Below are positions 1-10,985 of a DNA stretch of 64,000 nt, one piece after another; within the stretch, counting starts at the first letter, position 1; every line of letters begins with the position of its first letter. Source of the stretch: Doryteuthis pealeii. Its lineage: Eukaryota; Mollusca; Cephalopoda; Myopsida; Loliginidae. The stretch is taken from contig CM042139.1 of the NCBI GenBank assembly GCA_023376005.1, positions 143,339,664-143,403,663 on the forward strand, written 5' to 3'. Position numbers and translations under genes: made by a program. Under the pieces are notes generated by a model. It saw only the letters and a program-made list of their open reading frames with translations, did not search any database and was not told the DNA's origin.

Positions 1-44
1 AGACAGAGGAGAATCTGTTAATCATATAAAAGGTGAATTCAGCC

Positions 45-385
45 ACTAAACCCAGCCCTGCCCCTTTAAATGGTGGGAGCAGGTGTTTCTTGGGCAGACG
101 GTCCCATGGGATCACACAATTAATTTGTCCAGAGGTCAGGTCAGAATGCGACATAAAGTCTGTTTTAAAATGGGATGCCATGCACAAACAGAAGCTCATA
201 TGATTGCTAGTGTAAAAAAATCTGTGGATCCCATTGAAATTCCTCTTTTGGGGCATCTCATGCTCTGGGCAATAAACCCAGCACCGCCCCTTTAGACAAG
301 GAGACAGGTGTTTCCTGGAGGGATAGTTCCCTGGGATCATGCAATTAATTTGTTCAGAAGCCAAAGCCAGCTGGATTTTCCCTAT
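45..385. repeat. Two direct copies of a GC-richer interspersed block
   Basis: A block starting near AAACCCAGCCC, with a CCCCTTTAAA core and ending near GCCAAAGCCA, occurs at about 48-165 and again at about 268-385, and a third time at 62575-62700. It is richer in G and C than its surroundings. The third copy runs straight into the R1 repeat, so this block may be one end of R1 or a separate element next to it. The 70-codon open frame at 83-295 spans it and shows no recognisable domain. Confidence 0.6.
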
Positions 386-780
386 CTCTGTTAAATGCTC
401 CAGTTTTATAATTTTTTTGTTAGCCTCTACTCCAAACTGGCTTTTGGTCTTTCTGGTGAAGGAAAATTCTTTTGTCAGTTTCAGTGTACATTCCACCTTA
501 AAAAGGTTGTAAGTGTTATTCTTTAGAGTCTGTTGGTATTACAATTAACCTGTATCTTTTATATTATTCATCAACTGAATGGTTATGCATCTTCTGGTCA
601 CTAAAAGTCTTGATTTTTGGTGATAGTTGAGTGTTACTAATATTGACCACATCGTGTGATGCTGGTTTTGTAGTAGAGAAAAGAATGGTGGAAGGTAATG
701 GTCGCATACATTTTTAAGCAGCCGGTTGTGCTGTGATAACAGTTAGATCTTTTTCAAGGAAATCAATAGTGATGGCTGGT
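386..780. other. No feature recognised
   Basis: AT-rich sequence without long open frames, tandem repeats or recognised element fragments. Confidence 0.5.
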
Positions 781-945
781 TGTTTTGTTTTTGGGTCATT
801 AAATGCTGAATCAAGTTATTTTGATAAACTAAGGAATCAAGTTGCTTACAGTGCCTGCTGTTGCTTAAGTGGTCACCCAACAAAGTATTGAACTAGCTCA
901 TTGCTGCTTAACTTCAGTGATCTAGCAGGAACTAGTGCCTTTTGT
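781..945 (-). repeat. 5S rRNA-derived SINE copy
   Basis: On the minus strand, about 840-940 matches the body of eukaryotic 5S rRNA: the plus strand reads GTGGTCACCCA, then AAGTATTGAAC, then GCTGCTTAACTTCAGTGATC, the complement of the 5S internal control region. The 3' part (781-836) carries the gggtcatt-aaatgc type tail seen next to other SINEs here. It has drifted too far to be a functional 5S gene. Similar copies lie at 48722-48845 and 57735-57897, which supports a dispersed SINE rather than a lone pseudogene. Confidence 0.65.
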
Positions 946-1029
946 ATGAGTTGACCATAATCAATAATGATGGATCTTATGTACTAGAAGACTGTCAGCA
1001 TAACCTTCTTTATTGGTCATTGCTCTTGG

Positions 1030-1190
1030 AACTTTTTCTTTAACAGGGTGTCATGGATTGATACTCTTGGGAAAGGTATGAATCTCCTCGCCCTCCAAGT
1101 ATGTTATAGAGTACTACTATTGTTCTTCTAAAAGGATGATGTTTGCATTAAATAACCCATGAAGGTTGATATGCAATTAACCAAAGAAAC
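1030..1190 (+). repeat. SINE-B fragment (3' two thirds)
   Basis: Matches other B copies from the ttgggaaaggtatgaa segment through tagtactactattgttcttct to aaggttgatatgcaatta. The tRNA-like head is missing or too diverged to see. Confidence 0.6.
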
Positions 1191-2670
1191 CAGAGTGTCA
1201 GTGTGTTTCCACTCCATTTTTTTGATTCAGACTCATGGTGACAAACCCATGTTTAACCCATTTGTAAATACTTTTTTGACTAAAAAATGCTTTGTACGCA
1301 TCACACATTCTTCTGTAAATTTCATATAGTTTTCACTTCTCAGCCACCAAAAATTTGGAATAGACTCAAACAAATATTTTTGCAAGATTAAAATAATTAT
1401 TTGCTAAAAATCAATTCAAACAATGCACAGTTCAGAATTCTGAAAAATTTTTTTTATTTTGCTGCTAAATCATAGCCCACCTGCTAATAGGAGAGGGGGC
1501 AGTTTTATTAGCTCTGAAATTTAAGTCGTTTTTCGTCCTCTGTCAGGTATTGACTGACTGACCCTTTTCAAAAATCCTCACATGTGACCATTTCTTGGTT
1601 ACATAATTCATGGGTAGCCTATGAATTATGTAAGTAAGTATAGCTAGAAATTGTATTGAGTTTGTTGAAATTCAAGAGAGATGAGTGGAAAGTTACCCTT
1701 AGCATTATTGACAGGTAATAACCTTTACTTGAGCCCCCCCCCCCTGAAACCCATGAATAGAAAGGCGTGCAAAAATAGACTGGTCTAGTTAAGTTAGTTT
1801 AGCAGTTGCCGGCCATAAGCCAGTGTGAGCAGATGTTAAGGATCATTGCTCTCAAGATGCTTGCCTCTCATCCATGCGGTTAGAAACTTTTTTTGAGCTA
1901 AGGTTTTGTAATAAAGAATAAATAAAAATCAACAAAGTCTTGCTTCTTTATTAACAAACAAGAAATGAGCAGACACCCAATCTGAACAAAGAAGTAGAAT
2001 CAGCTCGGAGAAATCAACCCAAAGGAAAATGGCCACTGAACAAATAAGAAGCAGAAAAGTAAGAACCCATCATCATCCCCTAATCCTGTCTTCTCCCCCC
2101 CCCCCATTTATATACCCGATATGAACAGGTATATAATACTTATATCTACCATGAGAGTTCCTGGTATTGACTCCTTGCTGTCAGTTATACTTGCTTGGAA
2201 AAGGAGTGAATGTGTCCTACTTTTGATTGAAAGGAAGTGGATTTCTACAGTACTTTTGAAGTGACAGTAGGTTTATGCATTGCCAATACAATTACTGGAG
2301 GAATTGTGAATTCTAATCTACAACTCAACTGAATAGCAACTGTTCAGCGATAGCTCAAATCAGAGCTTAAAGTGTATCCTCCTCCACAATGGTAATTTAT
2401 ATGGTGCAGTCCAAATTAGACATTCTTGAGAGAAGCATTGGCCTCCTAGCTCTGACCTCAAATCTGTTGATCCCAACATTCTACATGACCATTTGTTGAC
2501 ATAAAGAAAATTATATTCCCACTTTGCACATGAAACTATGTCTCTTGCGCAATTTCCTGGAAGAGGAATGCCGCCACTATGTTACAATGAGCAATGCAAA
2601 GTCCATGTCATCGACTGTTAATTAGCCCATTACCTGAAAGTTAGGAACCAATGTGATGATACCAATGTAA
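1191..2670. other. No gene; two poly-C runs
   Basis: AT-rich and unremarkable apart from poly-C runs at 1735-1744 and 2095-2105. No exon with both splice sites was found. Confidence 0.5.
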
Positions 2671-2922
2671 GAGGTGAGGTATACTTAGCTTAATGGTTAT
2701 AGTTATAGCAAATGGAATCGGTTACCCAAGTGCAAATCCTGGATGAGGCTGTTTGCATTTCACTGTGTGCTGATATTCTTATGAAAGGTAGGAATCCCCT
2801 TCTTTTTTACCTGGCTATAAGTAAATATTGGGACAGACTTGGTTATTTACCCTTGGTTAGGCAACCAGTTTAGGAGAAGGAAAACTCTGAACTGTTGTAC
2901 TCCACTTAAATATTGACCTGAA
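2671..2922 (+). repeat. SINE-A copy
   Basis: The tRNA-like head has cttaatggttat as an A-box-like segment and gtgcaaatcctgg as a degenerate B box. It is followed by the shared body gaggctgtttgcatttcac, gaaaggtaggaatcc, ggttaggcaaccagt and aggagaaggaaaactctgaa. Confidence 0.75.
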
Positions 2923-2929
2923 GGGGTTG

Positions 2930-3172
2930 GTTTTGGTACTTTGTTTAATGGCACATCAACCTTTATCGGTTATTTAATGCCAAAGTGATCATTGTAGAAG
3001 AACAGTAGTGGTACTATTTAACCCATGGGAGGATAAAGAGGTTCATACCTTTCCTAAGGGTATTAGTCCGAAAGAGAATGTAATGATGGGATTAGATTTT
3101 TGAACTTGGTTACTATATTGTCAGAGTCCAGCACATTAGCCTCTATGCCATGGGGACTTCCCTGAACTAAGT
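2930..3172 (-). repeat. SINE-B copy, near full length
   Basis: The plus strand reads tttaatggcacatcaacctt (3' end) through gtagaagaacagtagtggta and ttcatacctttcctaagggt to the tRNA-like head ending ggggacttcc. It lies almost tail to tail with the SINE-A copy at 2671-2922. Confidence 0.75.
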
Positions 3173-3640
3173 GCTTACTAATGTCAGATTTGAGAGCTAT
3201 TCAAGTGCTAACCATTTTTAAGTTAAAATGAATTCAATATATAAATTTGGCTCCTTGTGTCAAGCACAATACACTTGTATATGAAATTTCAATGGTAATA
3301 AATTAGAATTTCCTAATGACTTTTCAAAGAAAATATGTTGAATAATCAAAGAGGAATAATAAATAATTATAACCAGGAATCTATGTTACCATGTAAATTC
3401 TAAAATAAAACCATGTCACTTTTCGTTTTCCCTTGATACAGTGCTCAATAATACCTTTAATAGATTTTAACACTTGTTATTTTCGTATTTAAAACGTCAG
3501 TAGAAATCAATTAAAGATGATTTCATAGACAATGACATTCCTTGTGTTACTGTCAGTTTTATACGGTATTATCAGTCTTCACACGCATAATGTGATCATT
3601 GAGAATCTATGAAACTCTCTGTCTGTTTGTCTCTCTATAT
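3173..3640. other. No feature recognised
   Basis: AT-rich sequence without supported genes or repeats. Confidence 0.5.
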
Positions 3641-3649
3641 ATATCCGAC

Positions 3650-3715
3650 TTGGACTGATGATCCTATAGACAAGAAACTGAGTCACCAAGCCATGTTGAC
3701 TGTGTGTGAGTTATT

Positions 3716-3784
<69 letters not shown>

Positions 3785-3965
3785 ATTGCTTTGAGGGTAC
3801 TAATGCAGAAGCCATCATAATCTAATACTATTTATAAATAAAATGCAATTCTAATGATACTATCTCTTGTGCACTATTCTGCATTTGTACTGGTTTGAGA
3901 ATTGCATAGGTGAGAAACTGTCAGTAACCAAGTGCTGTTGACTTCATTTCCACACCCTCCTAACA
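3650..3965. repeat. (TA)n(TG)n microsatellite between two direct copies of a hairpin-forming unit
   Basis: A TA run (3718-3762) passes into TG (3763-3784). Diverged direct copies of one unit flank it: about 3671-3706 (aagaaactgagtcaccaag) and 3893-3955 (ttgcataggtgagaaactgt, cagtaaccaagtgctgttga). The same unit forms an inverted pair at 48284-48416. Confidence 0.6.
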
Positions 3966-4950
3966 GTCATTGCACAGTAAAAAAAAAATAAAGAAAAAGG
4001 GGTTTGTATACCCCAGTGAATAGCATCTCAGGATCAATCAACTCTAGATAAACTTGTCACCTGTGTTGAATAATATCAAGTCAAGGAGGATAAGCACATT
4101 TGAAAGTCCCTTTAACTGAAGCAAGGATAAAGTCATACATTAAATGATTCTATGGGAGAATGATGAATGATGTAGCTTATGCAAGATAGGCAGGAGCTGC
4201 CACAGTGTCTACAAAGGAAGGTCTAAGAAGTTGTTGGTCCCATTGCAGCACTGCAATTTTTGTAGCACTGCCTCCTTTCCCTCCACTCGGACTCTACGGC
4301 TGTTTTTGAATAGTGAGGTGGTTTTGTAATGATTTCCTGCCTATGTTGTTTATTAGCAGCCTGTTTGATTTTACATGAGGTGAGAGCCTTTTTAAAAGTG
4401 TTGGGATAACTTTCCTATTTCCTAGTTAAATATGTACTGCATCTGGCCTATTATAACCCTAACAGAAAATTAATAGAAACCATCAGAAAGACATTACCAG
4501 CTGCTACTGAAAATAGATGTGCTCTCAAGCTCCAACGAATATGAGTTGCAGAATTTTTTTTCCTAGAATCCTCTATTTTCCTTACTGAGGATAACAGGAT
4601 GTATATTACAAATTTTTATACTTCATTTAACATGTCTGTTTTTTTTAGTTAGTTGTTGTAATGTTAGTAAGCTAGTCTCCCAGATCCATTACTACTCAAT
4701 AGCTAGTTTGATCCTTGCTGGATACTCCATACTTGCAAACTTGTATTATATCCTACTAGTGGTGAATGAGTTGGGTAAATACCTACTTCATTTAGCATGT
4801 TTTTGTAAAATAAAATTTTATTTTTATTCTATCATCTCATAACCATCTATGTTTCCTTTATTCATGAATATTCAAGACATGTATCTGTTATGGCTGTATT
4901 TGCCCAACCCCTCCACCATTAGCAGAATGTGACACAAAATCAATTTTTAA
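3966..4950. other. No feature recognised
   Basis: AT-rich with short A and T runs; no gene or repeat could be supported. Confidence 0.45.
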
Positions 4951-4952
4951 AT

Positions 4953-5330
4953 AGCGAATGTCAAGGCCTGCCGTATTCTCGAAGGAAGCGGGCTAGGCTT
5001 TGCCTGAATGTCGGACTGTAGAATCGAACCCGATTCCTTCAGAATGCAAACATTGTCACCAAAGTCGAGAAGCTACAGTCCTGGATGTAAGCACCAGGTG
5101 CCCAGATGATAGGTATGATGATTCCGGTGGTCGGGTTTGGCTCGAGAATCTCGTGTGTGAGGCGCAGACACCTGGATTTGAGGAGAAATTAGTATAAATA
5201 GAAGTGGGGGACGACAGGGGTGGAATTGCAATTTTTCAGCTGCTGAAGATATTTGAGTTGGTGATTTTACGACGACGACGGATTTTTTGTGCTATAGATT
5301 TTGTGACGGCGACAACATTGTTGACCCCCC
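4953..5330 (+). repeat. Putative solo LTR (LTR-A copy 1) with TATA box
   Basis: Starts near TGTCAAGGCC and contains TATAAATAG at about 5194-5202; it ends near TTGACCCCCCAC. It is markedly more GC- and CpG-rich than its flanks. The first 80 bases match the minus-strand element at 45515-45945, including an inverted pair GAAGGAAGCGGG / CCCGATTCCTTC that could form a stem. No internal retroelement genes are adjacent, hence solo LTR. The 65-codon frame at 5000-5197 lies inside it and is probably not translated. No clear target duplication was identified. Confidence 0.5.
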
Positions 5331-5412
5331 ACCTCTCTTCAACAAGTTGAATTTATTTTTCCCCTCTATTTTTTTTTCTTTTTCATTCTAGACTTACCAA
5401 ATAGAAAAAATC

Positions 5413-5568
5413 CTGTCTGCCCTATTTACTCATAGCTGGAGGGAGAACAGAAAGATTCATGCTTTTCCAAGAGCATTAGCATGAAGGAAAAAGCAAACAG
5501 CCTCGTCCAGGATTTGAACAGATCACCAAATCTATTTCCTGAGATAATAACCTTTAAGCTAAACATGT
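5413..5568 (-). repeat. SINE-A copy (5' part)
   Basis: The plus strand reads tactcatagctggagggaga, then agcaaacagcctcgtccagg atttgaa (B-box complement), as in the other A copies. Confidence 0.7.
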
Positions 5569-5819
5569 CTCCTGAACATGTATTGTCATGGTGACATGAT
5601 TGTAAGAAAGAATGTTCTAGTGTTCTTATATACACACTTATTTCCATGGCAATGTGATGCTATCTGTTAAGTTGAAAACTAATTCTGAAGAAAAAACAGA
5701 CAATCCAATATGTGTTGAGGATGAAAACAAAAACAGGATTAAAAACAAACTTATCTTTCTTTTTTAGCCATTACATTATCTAAAAACATATTCTAGCCGT
5801 TAAAAGAACATCATCTAAA

Positions 5820-6145
5820 AACTAACTCAATACATTGGTGATTTTTTTTCTCTCTCTGCATCTTTGCAGTTGAGAGTTTGGATTCTGCATTTTATCATAA
5901 TAAAGTCCAATAATTTTCTCTTGGGTGTGTGAGGAGAACAGTAAGAAACCCATTACATACTCCACAAGAGTATATCCCTGTAGACCTTCTGAAAAAGCTG
6001 TTTCTTTCAAAAATGCTAGTATCAAAATTGTTGAGATCAACACTGCATTTCACATTGCCTTTCAAAAAAAAACTAAAAAAGATCAACAAGGTGAGCACAA
6101 AAACACTCCAAGATTATCTTGAACAACAAACTGTTACTGGTTAAG
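5820..6145 (+). other. Strong splice acceptor followed by a 71-codon open frame; candidate pseudo-exon
   Basis: A long pyrimidine tract, TTTTTTTTCTCTCTCTGCAT followed by CTTTGCAG, ends at 5869. In the frame starting at 5872 a TAA occurs at 5911-5913. The frame then stays open from about 5914 to the TAA at 6142-6144 and encodes a basic peptide containing PLHTPQEYIPVDLL. No domain was recognised. It could be a degenerate exon, a relic of a transposon protein, or chance. Confidence 0.25.
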
Positions 6146-6312
6146 GTTACCTAGAAATTATAACCTACAGGAGTGCACATAAAGTTTCTATGAAAGCAAC
6201 TGATACCACATAAAATTTTATGAAATCATGCAACTTTAGCCACTAACAAGAATATTCCAATAAAGTTCAATTTTATATGTTTGAAATCAAGGTGTATTTT
6301 GTGCTCACCTTG
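6087..6312. mobile_element. Small MITE with CAAGGTGAGCACAAAA termini
   Basis: CAAGGTGAGCACAAAA at 6087 is the inverted repeat of TTTTGTGCTCACCTTG ending at 6312, giving a 226-bp element with about 16-bp perfect termini and no coding capacity. The target duplication is unclear and the superfamily is not assigned. Confidence 0.55.
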
Positions 6313-6317
6313 GATTT

Positions 6318-6437
6318 ATCCAAGCCCTCCATATGAGCAGGATACAACACAAGCTCAATTCTTAAGCAGAATTGAGCAAGTTTGAATTCAGTGTTTTCCT
6401 TCTCCTTACCAAGATGATAGAGCCCAGTCTACCTGGA
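6318..6437 (-). repeat. SINE-A 3' fragment
   Basis: The plus strand reads agccctccatatgagcagga, caattcttaagcagaa, tttgaattcagtgttttcct and agcccagtct, the 3' half of SINE-A. Confidence 0.65.
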
Positions 6438-6450
6438 AAAATGATATATT

Positions 6451-6917
6451 GGTAATTCCATGTCAAATCATCTAGAAAAAAGTAAAATTGTCACCCACTT
6501 CAATTTTTCTGAATTTTTTCCTGGTGTGGACTATGTTAACATTAGACAATCCCCAAACTTTGAGCTTCCAATTCCAAAAATTGGCAGAGCTATGTTGATT
6601 TTTTGCTCTCCAAATTTGGTGGGGTTGGTAAAAAATGGCACCTTTTTATAATTTATTTTTGTCTGTAAAATATGTTATAGAGCTTCCCTACTACTAAAAA
6701 TTAGTTTATAAAAGCATTTTTGCCTATGAAATCCAGAAATGCTAACAAAAAAGTTTTAAAGTCGACCAATTTTAAATTATTGATGATTTCTGATTTTTTC
6801 CTAGCAATATCACTATTTTGATGTGGCACTGCATCCATGACAAAAAATTTTTGTATTATTATTTCACATATATTGAACATTATTTGTACCAAAAAGATAG
6901 ATTGACATGGAATTACC
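6451..6917. mobile_element. MITE or DNA transposon relic with GGTAATTCCATGTCAA termini
   Basis: GGTAATTCCATGTCAAATCA at 6451 is mirrored by TTGACATGGAATTACC ending at 6917, giving a 467-bp element with inverted termini of about 18-24 bp. The interior is AT-rich with only short frames. Superfamily not assigned. Confidence 0.6.
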
Positions 6918-7400
6918 CATATGGAAAATCCTCTGGAATTTTGTAATACAAACAGATAACCCAATTTAAGCCAAAAGACCAGATTAGTTTTTGTTAACAA
7001 GCTGAAAAGAACATGTCAACAACTAGACTTTGCTATTCTAGCAGATCACAGAATAAAAGCAAAGGAAAGCAAAAATTGGGATAAATACCTAGACCTTGTT
7101 AGAGAGCAGAAAAAGTTATGAAACATGAAAGTGACAACCATAGTTGGATCACTAGGAACAATCCCATATATTCAGAATATTCCATCTTCTTTACATTGCT
7201 CACTTGTTGAATCTTGAAAAACCAGCAAACCTTTTAACTATAGGAACATGCTTAGAGTATATTCACTCTGCATCACTCCCTTTGTCCTATTGTTGAATCT
7301 AGTAAATGGTTACCTACTTTTGTTTACTGAAATATTCATTTATAATTTAGGGTATTAATAAATAATTTATAAACATATGTATATGTGTGTGTATGTATGC
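6918..7400. other. No feature recognised
   Basis: AT-rich sequence between the MITE and the GAA tract. Confidence 0.5.
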
Positions 7401-7681
7401 GAAAGAAGAAGAAAGAAGAAGAAGAAGAAGAAGAAGAAGAAGAAGAAAAGAAGAAGAAGAAGAAGAAGGAAAGAAGAAGAAGAAGAAGAAGAAGAAGAAG
7501 AAGAGAGAAGAGAAGAAGAAGGAAGAAGAAGAAGAAGAAGAAGAGAGAAGAAGAAGAAGAAGAAGAAGAAGAAGAAGAAGAAGAAGAAGAAGAAGAAGAA
7601 GAAGAAAGAAGAAGAAGAAGAAGAAGAAGAAGAAGAGAGAAGATGAAGAAGAAGAAGAAGAAGAAGAAGAAGAAGAAGAAG

Positions 7682-7711
<30 letters not shown>
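7401..7711 (+). repeat. (GAA)n homopurine tract, about 310 bp
   Basis: An uninterrupted purine strand dominated by GAA/AAG triplets with occasional GA slips. It explains the poly-Glu/Lys/Arg frames on the plus strand and the poly-Ser/Phe/Leu frames on the minus strand. Such tracts can form triplex (H-DNA). Confidence 0.97.
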
Positions 7712-7712
<1 letters not shown>

Positions 7713-8455
7713 GAATAACACTCCCAGAAGTATTCTTCGTCAAGTTATTCATCTAAGAGAAGGAAACCTCTTACTGACATGATTTCCAGTTCAGCTTGTC
7801 ACCAGGTAATTATCATGAAGATTTAGAGAGTGTTATTCATGTTATACAAATATTGGCCGCTTTAATACAATGATGTACACATATTCTCTTGTAATCTTTT
7901 CATTTACCAGCCTTTCTCTTGAAAAAGTCCCATGGGGGTTGGTGTGTGTACCTGACTGGCTGAAAGCATGCAGTTACATATCTATGCATTGGTGCTGGGA
8001 GTCTTATCCTAACATCATGGTTGTGTTCTTTCATGATGGGGACTGACTGATGAGGACTTGTGTCTGAGCAGCCTGTTTTGGGAGAGCACTGCTCACCCAA
8101 ACTAATGGGATAGTGCTGGAAAGGGTACACTAAGCATTGCCTGTCACCTCAACCCTGGTTAGTTTTCTTGCAGCTAATGGTGGTTCATTTTTGGCAGGAA
8201 GTTTGTAAGATTGTGAGGGACCGCAAAGATTAAGTGGTTGCCAAGTACTTATATATATGTCTGTATTTACTTGACTATTTTTTTCCTGAAGATTATTATA
8301 TACAAATTACATAGTACATATCATATCTTTTATGCTATCTCATTCATGAAACTTTGTTTGTTTTTATCTCATGTTTAAAAATAAATGTCAGAATTTAAAT
8401 GTCAGTTTCAATCAAATGAATGCTAAAACATCAGAGATAAGAGATATTCATCTTA
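7712..8455. other. No feature recognised
   Basis: Mixed sequence, slightly more GC-rich at 7900-8250. The 76-codon minus frame at 7900-8130 has no recognisable domain. Confidence 0.4.
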
Positions 8456-8463
8456 CCAAATAT

Positions 8464-8508
<45 letters not shown>

Positions 8509-8609
8509 CACTTACTATTGAGCTAAGTAATTTACACTTATGCAAGCAACACATATATATCCATATATATTCACACACACACACACACACATACATATCC
8601 ATATATACG

Positions 8610-8648
<39 letters not shown>

Positions 8649-8904
8649 CCATATATACGTTCACACACACACACACATATCCATATATACGTTCACACAC
8701 ACACACACACACATATCCATATATAACGTTCACACACACACACACATCCATATATACGTTCACACACACACACACACACACACCATATATACGTTCATAT
8801 ATATATACCCACTACCTATAAGTAATTTTACACTTATACAAGCAAGCACACACACACACACACAAGCAAGCACATATATATCCATATACAGGTTCACATA
8901 TATA

Positions 8905-8971
<67 letters not shown>

Positions 8972-9240
8972 TTACTACTGAGTTAAGTAATTTTACACTT
9001 ATACAAGCAAGCACATACAGACAGGCAAGCACATATATATCAATATAGATATTTACATATATATATATACATATGTAAACATAAACATATTAACACACTC
9101 TCATGAATATGCTCATTTGTTTATATACACATCCATACACAAACATCTAAGCACACACACTCACATCCATATACATATACATATATTAACATACATGTAT
9201 ATGCTCATATGTTTACACACACATCCATGCACAAACAAAT
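8456..9240. repeat. Compound TA/CA microsatellite cluster
   Basis: TA tracts (8461-8502, 8935-8967) surround CA tracts separated by a recurring spacer catatccatatatacgtt (about 8598, 8646, 8680, 8714, 8748). A second-order repeat taagtaattttacacttata is seen near 8525, 8818 and 8983. The array then decays into atatac-rich sequence. All frames here are low complexity. Confidence 0.9.
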
Positions 9241-9302
9241 CCAAAAGTGATGAGACTGAATCTTTCATTTATTTACATTTTAAACTTTAGAAATTAGGTG
9301 AA

Positions 9303-9693
9303 GATGCAGCTGAGAAACTTGTGATAAAATGATGATGTCTAGACGTCTAGATTACTGTCTAGATGTGTACACAGATGAGCAAAATATATAATAAAGAGAT
9401 GATTTCTTTACATTTATATTACTGTCTAGATATTTGCACTACTAAGAAAAATACAATAAAGTGATGATGTCTAGATGTCTAGATTACCGTCTAGATGTGT
9501 GCACAGCTGAGCAAAATATATAATAAAGAGATGATTTCTTTACATTTATATTACTGTCTAAATATGTGCACTGCTGAGAAACATACAATAAAGTGATGAT
9601 GTCTAGACGTCTAGATTCCTGTCTAGATGTGTGCACAACTTTGAAACTTATATAATAAAGTGAAAATGTCTCGACATTTAGAGTACTGTCAAG
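9303..9693 (+). repeat. Higher-order tandem repeat, 66-bp monomers paired into 132-bp dimers
   Basis: The landmark TCTAGACGTCTAGA or its variant TCTAGATGTCTAGA occurs at 9338, 9470 and 9602, exactly 132 bases apart. Within each dimer two related 66-bp halves alternate, both starting ACTGTCTAGAT or close to it: one contains gagcaaaatatataataaag, the other gagaaacatacaataaag. About six monomers in total. TCTAGACGTCTAGA is a perfect palindrome. Confidence 0.9.
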
Positions 9694-9764
9694 AATAGTC
9701 AGTACTAATTTTTGATACTTTTTGATCGTCAGTCTCTTACTTTTTGATCAGTTGTTTTCTGATG

Positions 9765-9960
9765 TAACACAGGATTGTGCAAGTGCAACACCCTCCATAT
9801 TCACCAGACTTAGTTCTGTTTCCCAGATTTATCTCTCGGCTAAGATTTAAGGGTGTGGAGGACAGTGAAACAAAATATGACAGCACAGTTTCATAACATC
9901 AAAAAAGAGATTTTAGAGGTGCTTTGGCCAATGCATTACATGTATATAATCATCGGGTGG
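9765..9960 (+). pseudogene. Mariner-type transposase C-terminal fragment
   Basis: A degenerate translation across frames gives PPYSPDL-like HSPYSPDLVLF, then FKGV, then DSETKYDSTV in one frame or VKQNMTAQFHNIKKEILE in another. This is the usual order after the third catalytic Asp region in mariner transposases (PPYSPDLAP...F). It is frameshifted and truncated downstream by a SINE-D insertion. No catalytic triad is complete. Confidence 0.6.
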
Positions 9961-10192
9961 CCTAAAGTTGGTATCAGCAAGGGAGTCTATCCCCTTTTCA
10001 CTAGCGCTAGACCAAGGAAATTGTTTTGGCATCTGAGGCAGGGTGCCACAACTACCAACAGCTCCTCACTTTACCGTGCAGATCCCTGTGCTACTCATAT
10101 GCTGAGTTGGTGAGGGCTGGTATCGAACCCAGAACCTTGTGGTTCCTTGTCAGACACTCTACCGACTGAGCTAAACCGGCCCCAATAATCAT
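9948..10192 (-). repeat. SINE-D copy, full length
   Basis: The minus strand begins GGGGCCGGTTTAGCTCAGTC (A box TAGCTCAGTCGG), followed by GGTTCGATACC (B box), a clear tRNA-derived head. The body runs on through agcgctagtgaaaaggggat and ctgataccaactttaggcca. It is inserted at the 3' edge of the mariner fragment. Confidence 0.88.
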
Positions 10193-10320
10193 GTAATAAT
10201 AGTAGGTCATAACTTGCAGGAGGCTGGAGTGAGCTAAATGTTTATGATATGTTTTTTTTTAATTTATGATGTGTTAGAAATTGATTAGAAAACTGAAATA
10301 AATAGAAAGGACTCTTCCAG

Positions 10321-10322
<2 letters not shown>

Positions 10323-10410
<88 letters not shown>

Positions 10411-10422
10411 TATATATATAAA
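10323..10422. repeat. (TA)n microsatellite
   Basis: About 100 bases of almost pure TA with single-base interruptions. Confidence 0.97.
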
Positions 10423-10650
10423 GTATTATGAAAAAAACAAACAGCTGACATAAACAAATGTATTAAAAAATTGATGACAATTAATACACAAGTGATAGTC
10501 AAAAATTATCCGCTCTTTTGCCATAACATATCTTTATTATTGTTACACTGTATTATGTGCATGCATGCTTATAGTTAGCACTGTTGTAATCTCATGATCG
10601 AATTTTGAGCCTGATCACACCATTTTGTTTGATGTCTTTAAAATGTAAAC

Positions 10651-10890
10651 ATGGCTGCTCCACTAGCAGTATGCACCAAGGAAACAACCTGATTTCTCTG
10701 GTCAGAAGTAGTATCAGGGGCTAAAATTCATCAGAGGCTTTTAACACAATACAGGGACAGTACACTACCCCATAGGAGTGTGTGTGAGTTAATAGAGAAG
10801 TTTAAAGGTGTCTGGACAAGTGTAACATAAAAAGAGTGAGAAGGACACCCGTCAAACTCCACCACTGATAAAAAGATTCAGCAAGCTTAA
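10651..10890 (+). pseudogene. Mariner-type transposase N-terminal (HTH_48-like) fragment
   Basis: Starting at ATG 10651 one continuous reading phase gives MAAPLAVCTKE, then FLWSEVVSGAKIHQRLL, then HRSVCELIEKFKGVWTSVT and STTDKKIQQA. This is the HTH_48-type DNA-binding region seen at the start of many invertebrate mariner-like transposases. Four in-frame stops interrupt it. The central and C-terminal parts are missing. It is a different copy from the 9765 fragment, because the C-terminal piece lies upstream. Confidence 0.75.
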
Positions 10891-10916
10891 GTGTATTTGT
10901 CCAATACTGTAGTATT

Positions 10917-10985
10917 TTGCTGATTGATTGATCGGTTTTAACAGCATGTCAACCCATCCAGAGTTATTTTATGCCAAGCAGTAAA
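10917..10985 (-). repeat. SINE-C type 3' tail fragment
   Basis: The plus strand reads gattgatcggttttaacagc atgtcaaccc then gagttattttatgcc, the complement of the SINE-C 3' end. Confidence 0.6.

Noticed and set aside
840..940. Functional 5S rRNA gene
   Set aside because: Too diverged, and fused to a SINE tail repeated elsewhere.
5000..5197. 65-codon plus frame
   Set aside because: Lies within the LTR-like element upstream of its TATA box; not conserved in the second copy.
7336..7782. Long poly-Glu/Lys/Arg and poly-Ser/Phe open frames
   Set aside because: They are translations of one GAA tract in every frame.
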